Shown: positions 34,611 through 43,974, counted from the stretch's first letter. The stretch: 64,000 nt of DNA from Micromonospora haikouensis (GCF_900091595.1 NZ_FMCW01000028.1:1-64000); one strand, 5' to 3'. Program-made: numbers and translations. Notes: a model not told the origin generated them from the letters alone.

Positions 34611-35372
34611 TCAGGCGGCGGGCCGGACCGCCTCGATCAGGAAGCGCCGGGCGTGGGCCACGAACGGGCCGTCGGCCTCGATCCGGTCGTGCAGGCGGGC
34701 GAGCTGGGGTCGGTAGCGCTCGACGGTGAACCCGGGGACCGTCCAGACCACCTTGCGCAGGAAGTAGACCACCGCCGCGACGTCGTGGAACACGGTGCGC
34801 AGCCGCGCCTCGCGCAGGTCGAGCACCGTCAACCCGGCCGCCTCGGCGGCGGCGACGGCCTGGCCGGGGAGCTGCCGCTGCGGCGGGGGCAGCGGACCCA
34901 GCATCGCCTCGCTCAGCTCCCGCATGGTGCCGCCGCGGATCTGCTGGGACAGGAACGTCCCGCCGGGCCGCAGCACGCGGGCGATCTCGTCCCAGGGGGT
35001 GTGCACGGGGTGTCGGCTCACCACGAGGTCCAGGGCGGCGTCGGCCACCGGCAGGCCGCCCTCGGCGACCTGGAGCACCCTCGCGCCGACCGCGCGCAGG
35101 TTGCGCCGGGCCACCTCCACGTTGGGCGGCCACGCCTCGGTGGCCAGCAGCACCCGGGGCGGGCGGGGCACCTCGGCGAGGACCTCCCCGCCGCCGGTGT
35201 CGACGTCCAGCGCCGCGTCGGCCCGGGCCATCCGGTCGGCCACGAGCCGGGCGTAGCCCCACGGCGGTCGTTCCTCGCTGGCCCGCCCCAGCAGCCAGGA
35301 GAAGTCCCAGCCCTGCACGGGCACGGACGCGCCCTCGGCGAGCAGCTCCTCGAATCCCCGCTTTCCGCTCAT
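34611..35372 (-). CDS. SAM-dependent methyltransferase, RlmA/UbiE-like
   Basis: A 253-residue class I methyltransferase: AALDVDTGGGEVLAEV for motif I, VLLATEAWPPNVEVARRNLR for motif II, GLPVADAALDLVVSRHPVHT for motif IV and IARVLRPGGTFLSQQI for motif V. The C-terminal helical part (LRTVFHDVAAVVYFLRKVVW) is typical of small-molecule methyltransferases in actinobacteria. The acceptor is unknown. The start MSGKRGFEEL at 35372 could shift to 35384 (MLPPMSG). Confidence 0.88.
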   Translation of the reverse strand: MSGKRGFEELLAEGASVPVQGWDFSWLLGRASEERPPWGYARLVADRMARADAALDVDTGGGEVLAEVPRPPRVLLATEAWPPNVEVARRNLRAVGARVLQVAEGGLPVADAALDLVVSRHPVHTPWDEIARVLRPGGTFLSQQIRGGTMRELSEAMLGPLPPPQRQLPGQAVAAAEAAGLTVLDLREARLRTVFHDVAAVVYFLRKVVWTVPGFTVERYRPQLARLHDRIEADGPFVAHARRFLIEAVRPAA

Positions 35373-35416
35373 GGGCGGAAGCATCGTCGCACCCACCGCG
35401 CCGGGACAACCGGGTT

Positions 35417-35917
35417 TCAGGCGCGGGGCCGGACGATCTCCACGGTGGAGCCCGCCACCGGGCCCAGCGCGTCGAGGGTGCCCGTCTCGGCGCGCCCCGC
35501 CTCGAACTGACGCATCAGGCGGGCGCCGAGCCACACGCCGGCCCCGCCCAGCCCGAGCGCGACCAGTTCGGCGGCGAGCATGACGCCGGTCGCGCCCCGC
35601 TGCGGCGAGTGCGCCCGGATGAGGCAGGTCAGCAGGAACAGCGCGGCCATCGCCGCGTTGACCAGGTTGAAGGTGATCTTGGTGCGGCGGGTCGACTCGC
35701 CCGCGGCGTCCCACAGGTCGACCATCCCCGCGACGGTGGACAGCGCGGCCGCCACCAGGGCGGCGACCGAGGTCCAGTAGCCGACCTCGCCGAGGAACGC
35801 GGGACCGCCGACGACGTCGGCCAGGTCGAAGACGGTGGCGCTGACGAAGAGCCCGAACGGGAACGTCACCAGCATCGGTTGGATGGGATGCCCGTGCACC
35901 CGCAGTCGGCTCTCCAT
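35417..35917 (-). CDS. DUF2231 membrane protein
   Basis: A 166-residue protein beginning with the DUF2231 hallmark VHGHPIQPMLVTFPFGLFVS and four hydrophobic helices (ATVFDLADVVGG, WTSVAALVAAALSTVAGMVD, TFNLVNAAMAALFLLTCLIR, GVMLAAELVALGLGGAGVWL). The HPIHP-type His in the first loop suggests haem or metal binding, as proposed for this family. It lies 44 bases upstream of the methyltransferase on the same strand. Confidence 0.92.
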   Translation of the reverse strand: MESRLRVHGHPIQPMLVTFPFGLFVSATVFDLADVVGGPAFLGEVGYWTSVAALVAAALSTVAGMVDLWDAAGESTRRTKITFNLVNAAMAALFLLTCLIRAHSPQRGATGVMLAAELVALGLGGAGVWLGARLMRQFEAGRAETGTLDALGPVAGSTVEIVRPRA

Positions 35918-36046
35918 CGCGCCCTCCCCTGGTCGCTTCAGCTCACCAGTCCAGGGTGCTACCCGCCGGTCGCCGTGGGGAAACGGCCGGCCGTCGGATC
36001 ACCGACAGGCTGGTGGCCGGCGGGCCCGACCGCCCCCGGCCCGGCG

Positions 36047-36787
36047 CTAGCCCTCCCGGGGCCGGGCGACCGTGGCCACCAGGCGTTCGGCGACCTCGCG
36101 CAGCGGGATGTCCAGCGACGTCGCCGCGCTGCGCAGCACCTCCAGGGCCTCCGGAGCGGGGCAGCCGCGCTGGGTCATGATGACGCCGATCGCCTGCCCG
36201 ACCACCCCCTCGCCGAGCAGCGCGGCGTCCCGCTCGGTGGCCTCGGCGGCACGCCGCTCCCGGCCCCGGACGGCGGCCAGCAGCAGCCCGGCGTGCTCGG
36301 CGAGGAGCATCGCCGTGAGCTGGTGACGGGTGGTCAGCGCGTCCGGCGTCGAGGCGTACAGGTTGATCGCCCCGATGACCTGCTCGTCGACGTCGACCGG
36401 CGCGGAGATGACGCCACGCACCCCCGCCTGCCGGGCCCGGGCCGTCCAGGCCGGCCAGCGCGACTCCCGCCCGAGGTCCTCGGCGAGGATCATCTCGCGG
36501 CGGTGGATGGCGCTCATCGCCGGCGTGTCGGGGCCGTCGCTGAGGTCGTCCAGGCCGGCGAGGGCCGGGTCGGAGGCGGCCACCCCGGCCGGCTCGCCGG
36601 CCCGCAGCGCGGTGAAACCGCACCAGGCGACCCCGGCGACGGCCGCCTGGGTGAGCCCGACCAACTGGACGAGCGCCGCATCGAAATCCGTCACCTCGAT
36701 CAGGCCGGCGGTGAGCTCCCGCAGCAGCGCCGCCGTCTCCAGCACGCTCAGGGTCTCGGTGCCGGCGGCCTGCGCCTCCAGGTTCAC
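36047..36787 (-). CDS. GAF and ANTAR domain regulator
   Basis: A 246-residue protein. The GAF sensor domain covers about 20-175 (LVQLVGLTQAAVAGVAWCGF, VRGVISAPVDVDEQVIGAIN). The C-terminal ANTAR domain (ALLGEGVVGQAIGVIMTQRG, CPAPEALEVLRSAATSLDIP, LREVAERLVATV) binds tandem-hairpin RNA to cause antitermination. The start is uncertain: GTG 36787 (NLEAQAAGTETL) is used here; GTG 36820 is an alternative. No ATG is available in frame. It is downstream of the SecA2-like gene on the same strand, 144 bases apart. Confidence 0.85.
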   Translation of the reverse strand: MNLEAQAAGTETLSVLETAALLRELTAGLIEVTDFDAALVQLVGLTQAAVAGVAWCGFTALRAGEPAGVAASDPALAGLDDLSDGPDTPAMSAIHRREMILAEDLGRESRWPAWTARARQAGVRGVISAPVDVDEQVIGAINLYASTPDALTTRHQLTAMLLAEHAGLLLAAVRGRERRAAEATERDAALLGEGVVGQAIGVIMTQRGCPAPEALEVLRSAATSLDIPLREVAERLVATVARPREG

Positions 36788-36930
36788 CGGGCCACTGCCC
36801 CCGCCGGGAACGCCGACCACCGGCGCCCCGTGCCGCCCCTGCGCTGTCTCATCGTCTGTGCTCTCCCGATTCTTTCGACGCGCGCTAGTACCCCCGGCAA
36901 GCCGGGTCGAAACGGCCGAAAAGTCGCACC

Positions 36931-39225
36931 TCAGCGCGGCGCGGCGCTGAGCCGACGCCCCACCGAGGCGATGAGCCGGTCCAGCTCCGAGCCGAACGGG
37001 TTGTCGTGGACGAGGTACGTCCACGTCGCCGACGGCCGCACCAGCGTCGAGGCGTCCGGCTCCCAGTCCTCGTCGAACTCGGTCTCGGTGAACGTGGCGA
37101 TGGTGCGGGCCTCGATCTCCGGCACCAGCGCGTTGAACGCCGGCACGGCCGCCCGGTGGAACTCGTCGAGGGGGTCGAGCCGGCCCAGGGCGCGCAGGTG
37201 CACGCCCTCGCGCACCTCGGACAGCTCGGCGAGGTGCTCGGCCCACAGCCGGTCGAGATGGAAGAGGGCGATCGACCGGGCCGCCCGGGCGAGCAGGTCC
37301 TCGTCCATCTCCTCGGCCTTCTCCGGCACCCGCTCCAGCAGCATCAGCGCGGCGATGTCGCTGGTCAGCAGCCGCTCCCGCCGCTCGGCGAGAGCCTTGC
37401 GCTGCTGCTCGATCACCACGCTGTAGCGCCAGGTGTTGCGGTGGATCTCGTGGTTGACGCCCTCGGCGACCCGCTGGGCGTGCTCCACGGCGTAGTCGAC
37501 CTGCGGGTCGGTGACCAGGCCGTCGGCGTTCATCCGGGGCGACGCCGGGATGGCGTCGCTGGCGTGCCGGACCACGAGGTCGTCCTCCAGGCTGACGAAG
37601 AACACCGACCCGCCCGGGTCGCCCTGCCGGCCCGCGCGGCCGCGCAGCTGGTCGTCGACGCGGCGGCTGTCGTGCCGGCCGCTGCCGATGACGTAGAGGC
37701 CGCCCAGCTCGGCGACCCGGTCCCGGTCGGCGGAGTCGCTGCCGCCGAGCCGGATGTCGACGCCCCGCCCGGCCATCTGGGTGGAGACGGTGACCGCGCC
37801 GTACGCGCCGGCCTCGGCGATGATCGCCGCCTCGTCGTCGTCGTTCTTGGCGTTGAGCACCACGCAGGGCACCCCGGCGGCCTCCAGCCCGACGGCGAGC
37901 TGCTCGGACTCCTTGACGTCGAGGGTGCCGACCAGCACCGGCCGGCCCTTGTCGTGGCAGCGCCTGATCTCGTCGACCAGCGCCTCGTCCTTCTCGGCCC
38001 GGGTGGCGTAGATGCGGTCCGGCTCGTCGGAGCGCACGCAGGGGGTGTTCGGCGGGATCACCGCCACCTCCAGGCCGAAGAACTCGCGCAGCTGGTCGCC
38101 GACCAGCACCGCCGTGGCGGTCATGCCGCACACCTTCGGGTAGAGCGCGATGTACGCCTGCACGGCGATGGTGCCCAGCACCTCACCCTCGGCGGTGGCG
38201 TCGAGCCCCTCCTTCGCCTCCACGGCGGCCTGGAGGCCGTCGGGCCAGCGGCGGCGCTGGGCCACCCGGCCGCGCATCTCGTCGATCAGCTCCACCGAGC
38301 CGTCCCGCACGATGTAGTCGACGTCCCGGTGCAGCAGGGCGTGCGCGTGCAGGGCCACGTTGACGGCCGAGAGCTGCCCCACGTGCTCGGTGTCGTACAG
38401 GTCGATGCCGCCCAGCTTGGCCTCCACCGCGGCCAGGCCGGCGGAGGTGAACGCGACGCTGCGGCCGTCCTCGGCGACGGTGTAGTGCTTGCCCTTGCGC
38501 AGGCCGCGCACCAGCGCCGCGGCGGCGTGCACCGGGTCCTGCTCGCCGCCGACCGCGCCCGCGAGGACCATCGGCACCCGGGCCTCGTCGATCAGGATGG
38601 AGTCGGCCTCGTCGACGATCGCCGTGCGCAGCGCCGGCTGGACCCGGTCGTCGAGGTCGGTGACGAGCTGGTCGCGCAGGTAGTCGAAACCGGCCTCGCT
38701 GACCGAGACGTACGTGACGTCGCACGCGTACGCGTCGCGGCGCTCCTGCGGGGTGGACGCCTCGCTGACCGAGCCGACGGTCAGCCCGAGCAGGGTGTAG
38801 ACCGGCTCCATCCAGCGGGCGTCACGGCGGGCCAGGTAGTCGTTGACGGTGAGCACGTGCACCGGGCCGTTGCCGAGCCGGACGTGCCCGTACGCGGCGA
38901 TCGTGGCGGTCAGGGTCTTGCCCTCACCGGTGGCCATCTCGGCGACCTTGCCGGAGAGCAGGGCCATCGCGCCGAGCAGCTGCACGTCGTACGGCCGCTG
39001 GTCCAGCCCGCGCCGGGCGGCCTCGCGGCCGATCGCGCAGATCTCCTCGTAGCCCGTGGCGGAGCCGGCGGCCTCGGTGAGCTCGGCGTCGGTCAGCGCC
39101 GACAGCTCCTCCTCACGGCCCTCGATGGCCGGCAGCAGCTTCTCCAGCGGGCCCAGGTCGACCGTCGTCCCCGGGCGCTGGAGGAACCGACGGAACCTGC
39201 TCTTCAACCGTTGCGACACACCCAT
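36931..39225 (-). CDS. secA2: Accessory Sec translocase ATPase, SecA2-like
   Basis: A 764-residue SecA-family motor. Helicase motif I at 100-104 (MATGEGKTLTA), DEAD-type VDEADSILIDEARVPM, preprotein cross-linking region after it, and NBD2 motifs VSTQMAGRGVDIRLGG and DDQLRGRAGRQGDPGGSVFF. The helical scaffold ends in NTWRYSVVIEQQRKALAERR and LFHLDRLWAEHLAELSEVRE. It is shorter than housekeeping SecA and lacks the C-terminal zinc SEC-C tail, as in mycobacterial SecA2, which exports a subset of proteins. ATG 39225 is preferred over TTG 39234; no Shine-Dalgarno is visible. Confidence 0.92.
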   Translation of the reverse strand: MGVSQRLKSRFRRFLQRPGTTVDLGPLEKLLPAIEGREEELSALTDAELTEAAGSATGYEEICAIGREAARRGLDQRPYDVQLLGAMALLSGKVAEMATGEGKTLTATIAAYGHVRLGNGPVHVLTVNDYLARRDARWMEPVYTLLGLTVGSVSEASTPQERRDAYACDVTYVSVSEAGFDYLRDQLVTDLDDRVQPALRTAIVDEADSILIDEARVPMVLAGAVGGEQDPVHAAAALVRGLRKGKHYTVAEDGRSVAFTSAGLAAVEAKLGGIDLYDTEHVGQLSAVNVALHAHALLHRDVDYIVRDGSVELIDEMRGRVAQRRRWPDGLQAAVEAKEGLDATAEGEVLGTIAVQAYIALYPKVCGMTATAVLVGDQLREFFGLEVAVIPPNTPCVRSDEPDRIYATRAEKDEALVDEIRRCHDKGRPVLVGTLDVKESEQLAVGLEAAGVPCVVLNAKNDDDEAAIIAEAGAYGAVTVSTQMAGRGVDIRLGGSDSADRDRVAELGGLYVIGSGRHDSRRVDDQLRGRAGRQGDPGGSVFFVSLEDDLVVRHASDAIPASPRMNADGLVTDPQVDYAVEHAQRVAEGVNHEIHRNTWRYSVVIEQQRKALAERRERLLTSDIAALMLLERVPEKAEEMDEDLLARAARSIALFHLDRLWAEHLAELSEVREGVHLRALGRLDPLDEFHRAAVPAFNALVPEIEARTIATFTETEFDEDWEPDASTLVRPSATWTYLVHDNPFGSELDRLIASVGRRLSAAPR

Positions 39226-39268
39226 GAGCCGCAACGGTACGCGACCCGGGCCGGATCGTGCGGCCCGG

Positions 39269-40357
39269 TCAGCCGGTCAACACCACCTGCAACTCCTGTC
39301 GGCGGCGTTCGGCCAGGTCGGTGAGCAGCTCCGGAGCCTCATCGAAGGGCACCACCGCCGACACGAGATGCGTGCGGATCCGATCACCGTACGCCCGCAG
39401 CAGGTCGACGGTCTCGGCCGACAGCCGCTCCCGGTCCCAGGTCGGGGCGAGCCCGCGCGGCACCCGGCCGATCTGGGCGCAGCGCAGCGACAGCCCGTTG
39501 TGGTGGAACTCCTCGCCGAAGCGGACGGCGTCCGCGCCCGCCTGGTAGAAGGCCAGGTCGATCACGGCGCCCTGGGGGCGCAGCAGGCGCAGCGCGAGCT
39601 GCAACGCCCACGCCTGCCCCCGGCACTGGAAGACGACGTCGGCGCCCCGGTCGCCCGCGGCGTGGTTCCACCGGGTCTTCAGCACCACCGCCGGGTCGTC
39701 GGCGGCCGGGTCGAGGGTCTGCAGGCCGAGCGCCTCGGCGACCGCCCGCCGCTGCGGGGTCGGGTCGAGCACCACCACCGACGCCGCGCCGTGGTGCTGG
39801 GCGAACAGGGCCGTGAGCAGGGCCACCACGCCGCCGCCGACCACCGCGACCCGGCGGCCGGCCACCCCGTCGCGCAGCGAGCGCACGTCGGTGCCGTGCA
39901 GGTCGGCGGCGGCGTGCAGCAGCCCGTTGGCGCAGATCGGGCCCATGTGCGCGACGTAGACGCCGAGCAGGGGGTCGAGGTCGTCGGGCAGCGGGACGAA
40001 CCGCTCGGCGAGCGGGTCGGCGACGTGGCCGGTGCGGTGGCCGTACGTCATCGCGCCGACCGTGCCGACGGCGACCGCCGGCGTGCGGCTCTCGACCACC
40101 CGCCCCACCTGCATGTAGCCCAGCCGGGTCACCGGGTACGGGGTGCTCGCCTCCCCCGGCTGGAACAGCCCCAGCCCCGAGTTCCAGGTGACGTTGAGGT
40201 ACGGGTTGGTGCCCTTGACGAAGCTCAGCTCGGTGCCGGCGGAGACCCCGCTGTAGAGGGTCCGCACCCGGAACGTGCCGTCGCGCAGCTCGTCGGCGTC
40301 CTGCTCGACCAGTTCGACCCGCCCCGGGCCGCTGACCACCACCACCCGGTCACGCAT
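39269..40357 (-). CDS. Zinc-binding (MDR-type) dehydrogenase
   Basis: A 362-residue medium-chain dehydrogenase. The N-terminal part has YSGVSAGTELSFVKGTNPYL and GYMQVGRVVESR; the Rossmann part has VAVVGGGVVALLTALFAQHH and VVFQCRGQAWALQLALRLLR. The usual catalytic-zinc Cys/His motif near residue 60 is weak, as in the group found with Gfo/Idh/MocA enzymes in sugar-modification loci. Its start overlaps the stop of the Gfo/Idh/MocA gene by 8 bases, so the two enzymes probably act in sequence on a sugar. Confidence 0.85.
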   Translation of the reverse strand: MRDRVVVVSGPGRVELVEQDADELRDGTFRVRTLYSGVSAGTELSFVKGTNPYLNVTWNSGLGLFQPGEASTPYPVTRLGYMQVGRVVESRTPAVAVGTVGAMTYGHRTGHVADPLAERFVPLPDDLDPLLGVYVAHMGPICANGLLHAAADLHGTDVRSLRDGVAGRRVAVVGGGVVALLTALFAQHHGAASVVVLDPTPQRRAVAEALGLQTLDPAADDPAVVLKTRWNHAAGDRGADVVFQCRGQAWALQLALRLLRPQGAVIDLAFYQAGADAVRFGEEFHHNGLSLRCAQIGRVPRGLAPTWDRERLSAETVDLLRAYGDRIRTHLVSAVVPFDEAPELLTDLAERRRQELQVVLTG

Positions 40358-41429
40358 CGACGCCCACCCGCGTCGCGGTCGGCACGACGGCGTGGGGAGA
40401 CGCGGCGGCGTGGGGGGACGCGGCGGCGTGGGGGGACGCGGCGGCGTGGGGGGACGCGGCGGGACCGGTCGGCAGGGACACCGGTCGCCCCGTGCGGGCC
40501 GACTCGGCGATCGCGAGGGCCAGCCGCTGGGTGCGCAGCGCCTCGGCGTACGGGACCCGCACGTCGTCGCCCACGCGCCGGACCGCGTCGACGAAGGCCC
40601 GGTCGACGGCGGTGCGGGCGGCGTCGGGATCGGCGGACAGGTGGCGCTCGCCGTCGGCGTCGCGGACGGTCAGGCCGTCCTCGGTCAGGCTCAGGGCGAG
40701 GCCGTCGGCCAGGATCTCCAGCCCGGCCCGGTGTTTCCAGCCCAGGACGCAGGCGGCGGAGACGGTGCCGACCGCGCCGGCGGCGAAGCGCAGGGCGGCG
40801 GTGGTCACCGAGTCGACGTCGGCGCCGTCGACCGGCGGCGGGGTGCCGTCGCCGTACGCGGTCACCTCCGTCACCTCCCCGACGAGCACCCGCATCAGGT
40901 CCAGCACGTGCGCGGCCTGCTCGACCACAGGGCCGCCGGAGCGGTCCCGCCGCGTCCACCAGGCGACCGGGGGCACCTTGTCCAGCCAGGCGCCGCCGAC
41001 CATCCGCACCGGCCGGTCGGCGAGCAGCTCGCGGGCGTGCCGGACCACGTGCAGGTACCGCCAGTGGTGGCCGACGCCGGTGAGCAGCCCGCGCCGGGCG
41101 ACCAGGTCGGCGATCCGCTCGGCGGTGTCCAGGTCCACCGCGACGGGCTTCTCCACGAACATCGGCACCCCGGCGGCGATCACCGCCTCCTCCACCGGCC
41201 CGTGCGCGAACGGCGGCACGCACACGTACACCGCGTCGGGGCCGGCGGCGAGCAGCTCGTCGACGTCGGCGAAGGTCCGTGCCCCGTGCGCGTCGGCCAG
41301 GGCGGTCGCGGCGTCGCGCGCCACGTCGGTCACGCCGAGGATCTCGACGTCGTCGAAGCCGTCCAGCACCCGGGCGTGGCGCTGCGCCACCCCGCCGGCC
41401 CCGACCAGTCCCACCCGGCACCCGCGCAT
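40350..41429 (-). CDS. Gfo/Idh/MocA family oxidoreductase
   Basis: A 359-residue NAD(P)-dependent sugar oxidoreductase. Rossmann start CRVGLVGAGGVAQRHARVLD, then AVYVCVPPFAHGPVEEAVIA and the family EKP motif in VPMFVEKPVAVDLDTAERIA. A late HHWRYLHVV and WLDKVPPVAWWT line the active site. The C-terminal tail is four AASPHA repeats from an 18-bp tandem repeat, outside the fold. ATG 41429 is the start. It is divergent from a GpgS-like gene and overlaps the downstream dehydrogenase. Confidence 0.9.
   Translation of the reverse strand: MRGCRVGLVGAGGVAQRHARVLDGFDDVEILGVTDVARDAATALADAHGARTFADVDELLAAGPDAVYVCVPPFAHGPVEEAVIAAGVPMFVEKPVAVDLDTAERIADLVARRGLLTGVGHHWRYLHVVRHARELLADRPVRMVGGAWLDKVPPVAWWTRRDRSGGPVVEQAAHVLDLMRVLVGEVTEVTAYGDGTPPPVDGADVDSVTTAALRFAAGAVGTVSAACVLGWKHRAGLEILADGLALSLTEDGLTVRDADGERHLSADPDAARTAVDRAFVDAVRRVGDDVRVPYAEALRTQRLALAIAESARTGRPVSLPTGPAASPHAAASPHAAASPHAAASPHAVVPTATRVGVDA
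40389..40460. repeat. Four 18-bp tandem repeats at the 3' end of the Gfo/Idh/MocA gene
   Basis: Units of GGCGTGGGG(A/G)GACGCGGC run head to tail at 40389-40406, 40407-40424, 40425-40442 and 40443-40460. On the coding strand they specify AASPHA. Only the first unit differs, by one base. Confidence 0.9.
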
Positions 41430-41646
41430 CGGCACACCCTTTCGCCACGCTGTCGCATTCGCGCGATGCACACTCCCCGGTGGGGCGCGCAATCAAACGT
41501 TCACCTGCCGAAAACCGGTGGCGGCGCGGCCCGTGATCAAGCTGTTAGCGACAATCCGGTTAGCGTGCGGGCGGAATTGGGAATTCCGTCCTCCGCGTTT
41601 TCCGCCACGATCTGGGGGTGCGTCAGTGCGGGATGCAGAGGCGAGT

Positions 41647-42639
41647 GTGACACCGGTGGTGGAGGCATGGGCGACGTATCGGACCAGTTCGGCGGCCGAG
41701 TGGACGTCGCGGCGGCTGCTGCGCGCCAAGGGCGACAGCCGGGTCAGCGTGGTCCTGCCGGCGCGTAACGAGGAGGCGACGGTCGGCGCGATCGTGTCGA
41801 CCATCCGCGAGCACCTGATGGACCGGGTGGCCCTGGTCGACGAGCTGATCGTGGTGGACTCCCGGTCGACGGACCGGACCGCGCAGGTGGCCCGGGCCGC
41901 CGGCGCGGAGGTCGTCGGCCAGGACGAGATGACGCGGGGGCTGCCCCGGCTGACCGGCAAGGGCGACGCGCTGTGGGCCGGGCTGGCGGCGGCCGAGGGC
42001 GACGTGGTCGCGTTCGTCGACGCCGACCTGCACGAGTTCCGCCCGCACTTCGTCACCGGCCTGATCGGTCCGCTGCTGACCGACCCGTCGGTCGACTTCG
42101 TCAAGGGGTTCTACCACCGGCCGCTGGTGGGGGCGGCCAGCGTGGAGGCCGACGGGGGCGGCCGGGTCACCGAGCTGATGGCCCGCCCCCTGCTCAACCT
42201 GTTCTGGCCGGAGCTGGCCGGCTTCGTCCAGCCCCTCGCCGGCGAGTACGCCGGCCGCCGCGACGTGCTGGAGCGGGTGCCGTTCGTCTCCGGGTACGGG
42301 GTGGAGACGGCGATGCTGATCGACCTGCTCGACCTGGTCGGCCTGGACGCGCTCGCCCAGGTGGACCTGGGTGAGCGCCGGCACCGCCACCAGGACACGG
42401 CGGCGCTGGGCCGGATGTCGGCGCAGATCATGCTGACCGCCTGGTCCCGGTTGCAGCGCCGGGGCTGGGCCAACCCCGGCGCCGTGCCGGCCGGCCTGCT
42501 GACCCAGTTCCGGCGGGGCGGCTCCGACGCGCTGCCGAACCTCGACCGGGAGATCGTCGTCAGCGACGTCTCGGTCGAGGAGCGCCCGCCCCTGGCGGAG
42601 CTGCGGCACCGGGTGCCGCGGCGCCGGGTGCCCGCGTGA
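41647..42639 (+). CDS. gpgS: Glucosyl-3-phosphoglycerate synthase-like GT81 glycosyltransferase
   Basis: A 330-residue GT-A enzyme. RVSVVLPARNEEATVGAIVS opens the nucleotide-binding fold, followed by ELIVVDSRSTDRTAQVARAA and the metal-binding DxD at 125-127 (VVAFVDADLHE). GEYAGRRDVLERVPFVSGYG and VETAMLIDLLDLVGLDALAQ with VDLGERRHRHQ are characteristic of GpgS, which makes glucosyl-3-phosphoglycerate, the first step to glucosylglycerate and methylglucose lipopolysaccharides. GTG 41647, after GCAGAGGCGA, is preferred over GTG 41626. It heads the plus-strand arm of the sugar cluster with a GT4 gene. Confidence 0.88.
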   Translation: MTPVVEAWATYRTSSAAEWTSRRLLRAKGDSRVSVVLPARNEEATVGAIVSTIREHLMDRVALVDELIVVDSRSTDRTAQVARAAGAEVVGQDEMTRGLPRLTGKGDALWAGLAAAEGDVVAFVDADLHEFRPHFVTGLIGPLLTDPSVDFVKGFYHRPLVGAASVEADGGGRVTELMARPLLNLFWPELAGFVQPLAGEYAGRRDVLERVPFVSGYGVETAMLIDLLDLVGLDALAQVDLGERRHRHQDTAALGRMSAQIMLTAWSRLQRRGWANPGAVPAGLLTQFRRGGSDALPNLDREIVVSDVSVEERPPLAELRHRVPRRRVPA

Positions 42640-42760
42640 CGAAGCCACCGGTGGCCGGCGCGCCGAAGCCGGATGCCGGTGCGCCGACACGAACGGGGTG
42701 GCGGCGCGCCGGAGCGTCCGCCGGCGCGACCCGACGGCCCGCCGAGGGAAGGAATCCCGC

Positions 42761-43915
42761 ATGAGCCTCACCGTCCTGATGAACGCCGGCCCGTGGCTGT
42801 CCGTGCCGCCGCCCGGCTACGGCGGGATCGAGAACGTCGTGGCCACCCTCGTGCCGGAGCTGCGCAGGCTGGGCGTGCGGGTGGTCCTCGCCTCCGTGGA
42901 CAGCAGCACCCTGCCCGTCGACGAGAAGATCGCCGTCTTCGACGACGGCCAGTTCCACGCCCTGCAGCGGCCGTACAACCAGGTCTGTGGCATCTCCCAG
43001 GCGCACCTGGGCGGCGTGGTGCGCGCGCTGCACGCCCGCGACGACATCGATCTGGTGCACGACCACGTGGAGGCCGTCGGCCTGGCCACCCTCGCGGCGA
43101 TGGGCCCGCAGGCCCCGCCGGTGCTGCACACCCTGCACTGGGACCTGGCCAAGCACCCCGACCTGTACGGCAACCTCGACGGCGGCGACCGGGTCCGGGT
43201 CAACGGGGTGTCCGCCGCGCAGCTGGCCCGCGCCCCCCGCGCGCTGCGGGAGCACTCCGTCGGCCACGTGCACCTGTCCACCCCGCTCGCCGTCGACGCC
43301 GACCGGCGGCCCCGGCCGGACAAGGGCGACTACCTGATCATCCTGGGCCGGATCAATCCGGGCAAGGGTCAGGACGTCGGCGCCCGGCTGGCGCGGCGGG
43401 TCGGCGTGCCGCTGGTGCTCGCGGGGCCGGTCGGGCCCTACCACCGGCCGCAGGACCTGGCCGCGGCGGGCGACGAGGCCCGGCAGAACCCGGACGTGCG
43501 GTTCTTCTACGACGAGGTGGCCCCGCACGTCGACGGCGACCTGGTCCGCTGGGTCGGCACGGTCGCCGGGCAGGAGCGCGACGACCTGCTGGCCGGGGCC
43601 CGCGCCGCGCTGTTCCCGCTGCGCTGGGAGGAGCCCGGCGGCACGGCCGTGGTCGAGTCCCTGGCGCTGGGCACCCCGGTCGTGGCGACGGCCCGGGGCT
43701 GCCTGCCGGAGCTGATCGAGCACGGCCGCACCGGGCTGCTCACCGCCGACGAGGACGAGCTGGCCGACCTGCTGCTGGCCGCGAGCGTGCTCGACGGCGA
43801 CGAGTGCCGCCGGGAGGCCGCCACGCGGTTCACCCCGGCGGTGATGGCGCGCGCGTACGTCGGGCTGTACGAGCAGGTCCGGCAGACCGCGGCCCGCCCC
43901 CTGCAACCCGCCTGA
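42761..43915 (+). CDS. GT4-family glycosyltransferase
   Basis: A 384-residue GT-B enzyme. Residues 1-170 include WLSVPPPGYGGIENVVATLV and VHDHVEAVGLATLA for the acceptor half. The donor half has YLIILGRINPGKGQDVGARL, GPYHRPQD and ARAALFPLRWEEPGGTAVVE with SLALGTPVVATARGCLPELI, the E(x7)E-type nucleotide-sugar motif. GAGGGAAGGA precedes the ATG at 42761. It follows gpgS by 121 bases and may extend the same glucosylated product. A palindromic repeat follows its stop. Confidence 0.92.
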   Translation: MSLTVLMNAGPWLSVPPPGYGGIENVVATLVPELRRLGVRVVLASVDSSTLPVDEKIAVFDDGQFHALQRPYNQVCGISQAHLGGVVRALHARDDIDLVHDHVEAVGLATLAAMGPQAPPVLHTLHWDLAKHPDLYGNLDGGDRVRVNGVSAAQLARAPRALREHSVGHVHLSTPLAVDADRRPRPDKGDYLIILGRINPGKGQDVGARLARRVGVPLVLAGPVGPYHRPQDLAAAGDEARQNPDVRFFYDEVAPHVDGDLVRWVGTVAGQERDDLLAGARAALFPLRWEEPGGTAVVESLALGTPVVATARGCLPELIEHGRTGLLTADEDELADLLLAASVLDGDECRREAATRFTPAVMARAYVGLYEQVRQTAARPLQPA

Positions 43916-43922
43916 CGGCGGG

Positions 43923-43974
43923 GTAAGGAAGGGCACCCTGTTAACGCTTTCTGCATAGCAGGGGCCCCCTGCAA
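43923..43974. repeat. Intergenic palindromic repeat, copy C (reverse orientation)
   Basis: GTAAGGAAGGGCACCCT is followed by GTTAACGCTTTCTG, the reverse complement of the core in copies A and B, and GGGGCCCCCTGC. One GC-rich arm is degenerate. It lies 7 bases past the stop of the GT4 gene; the next gene is on the same strand. Confidence 0.75.
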
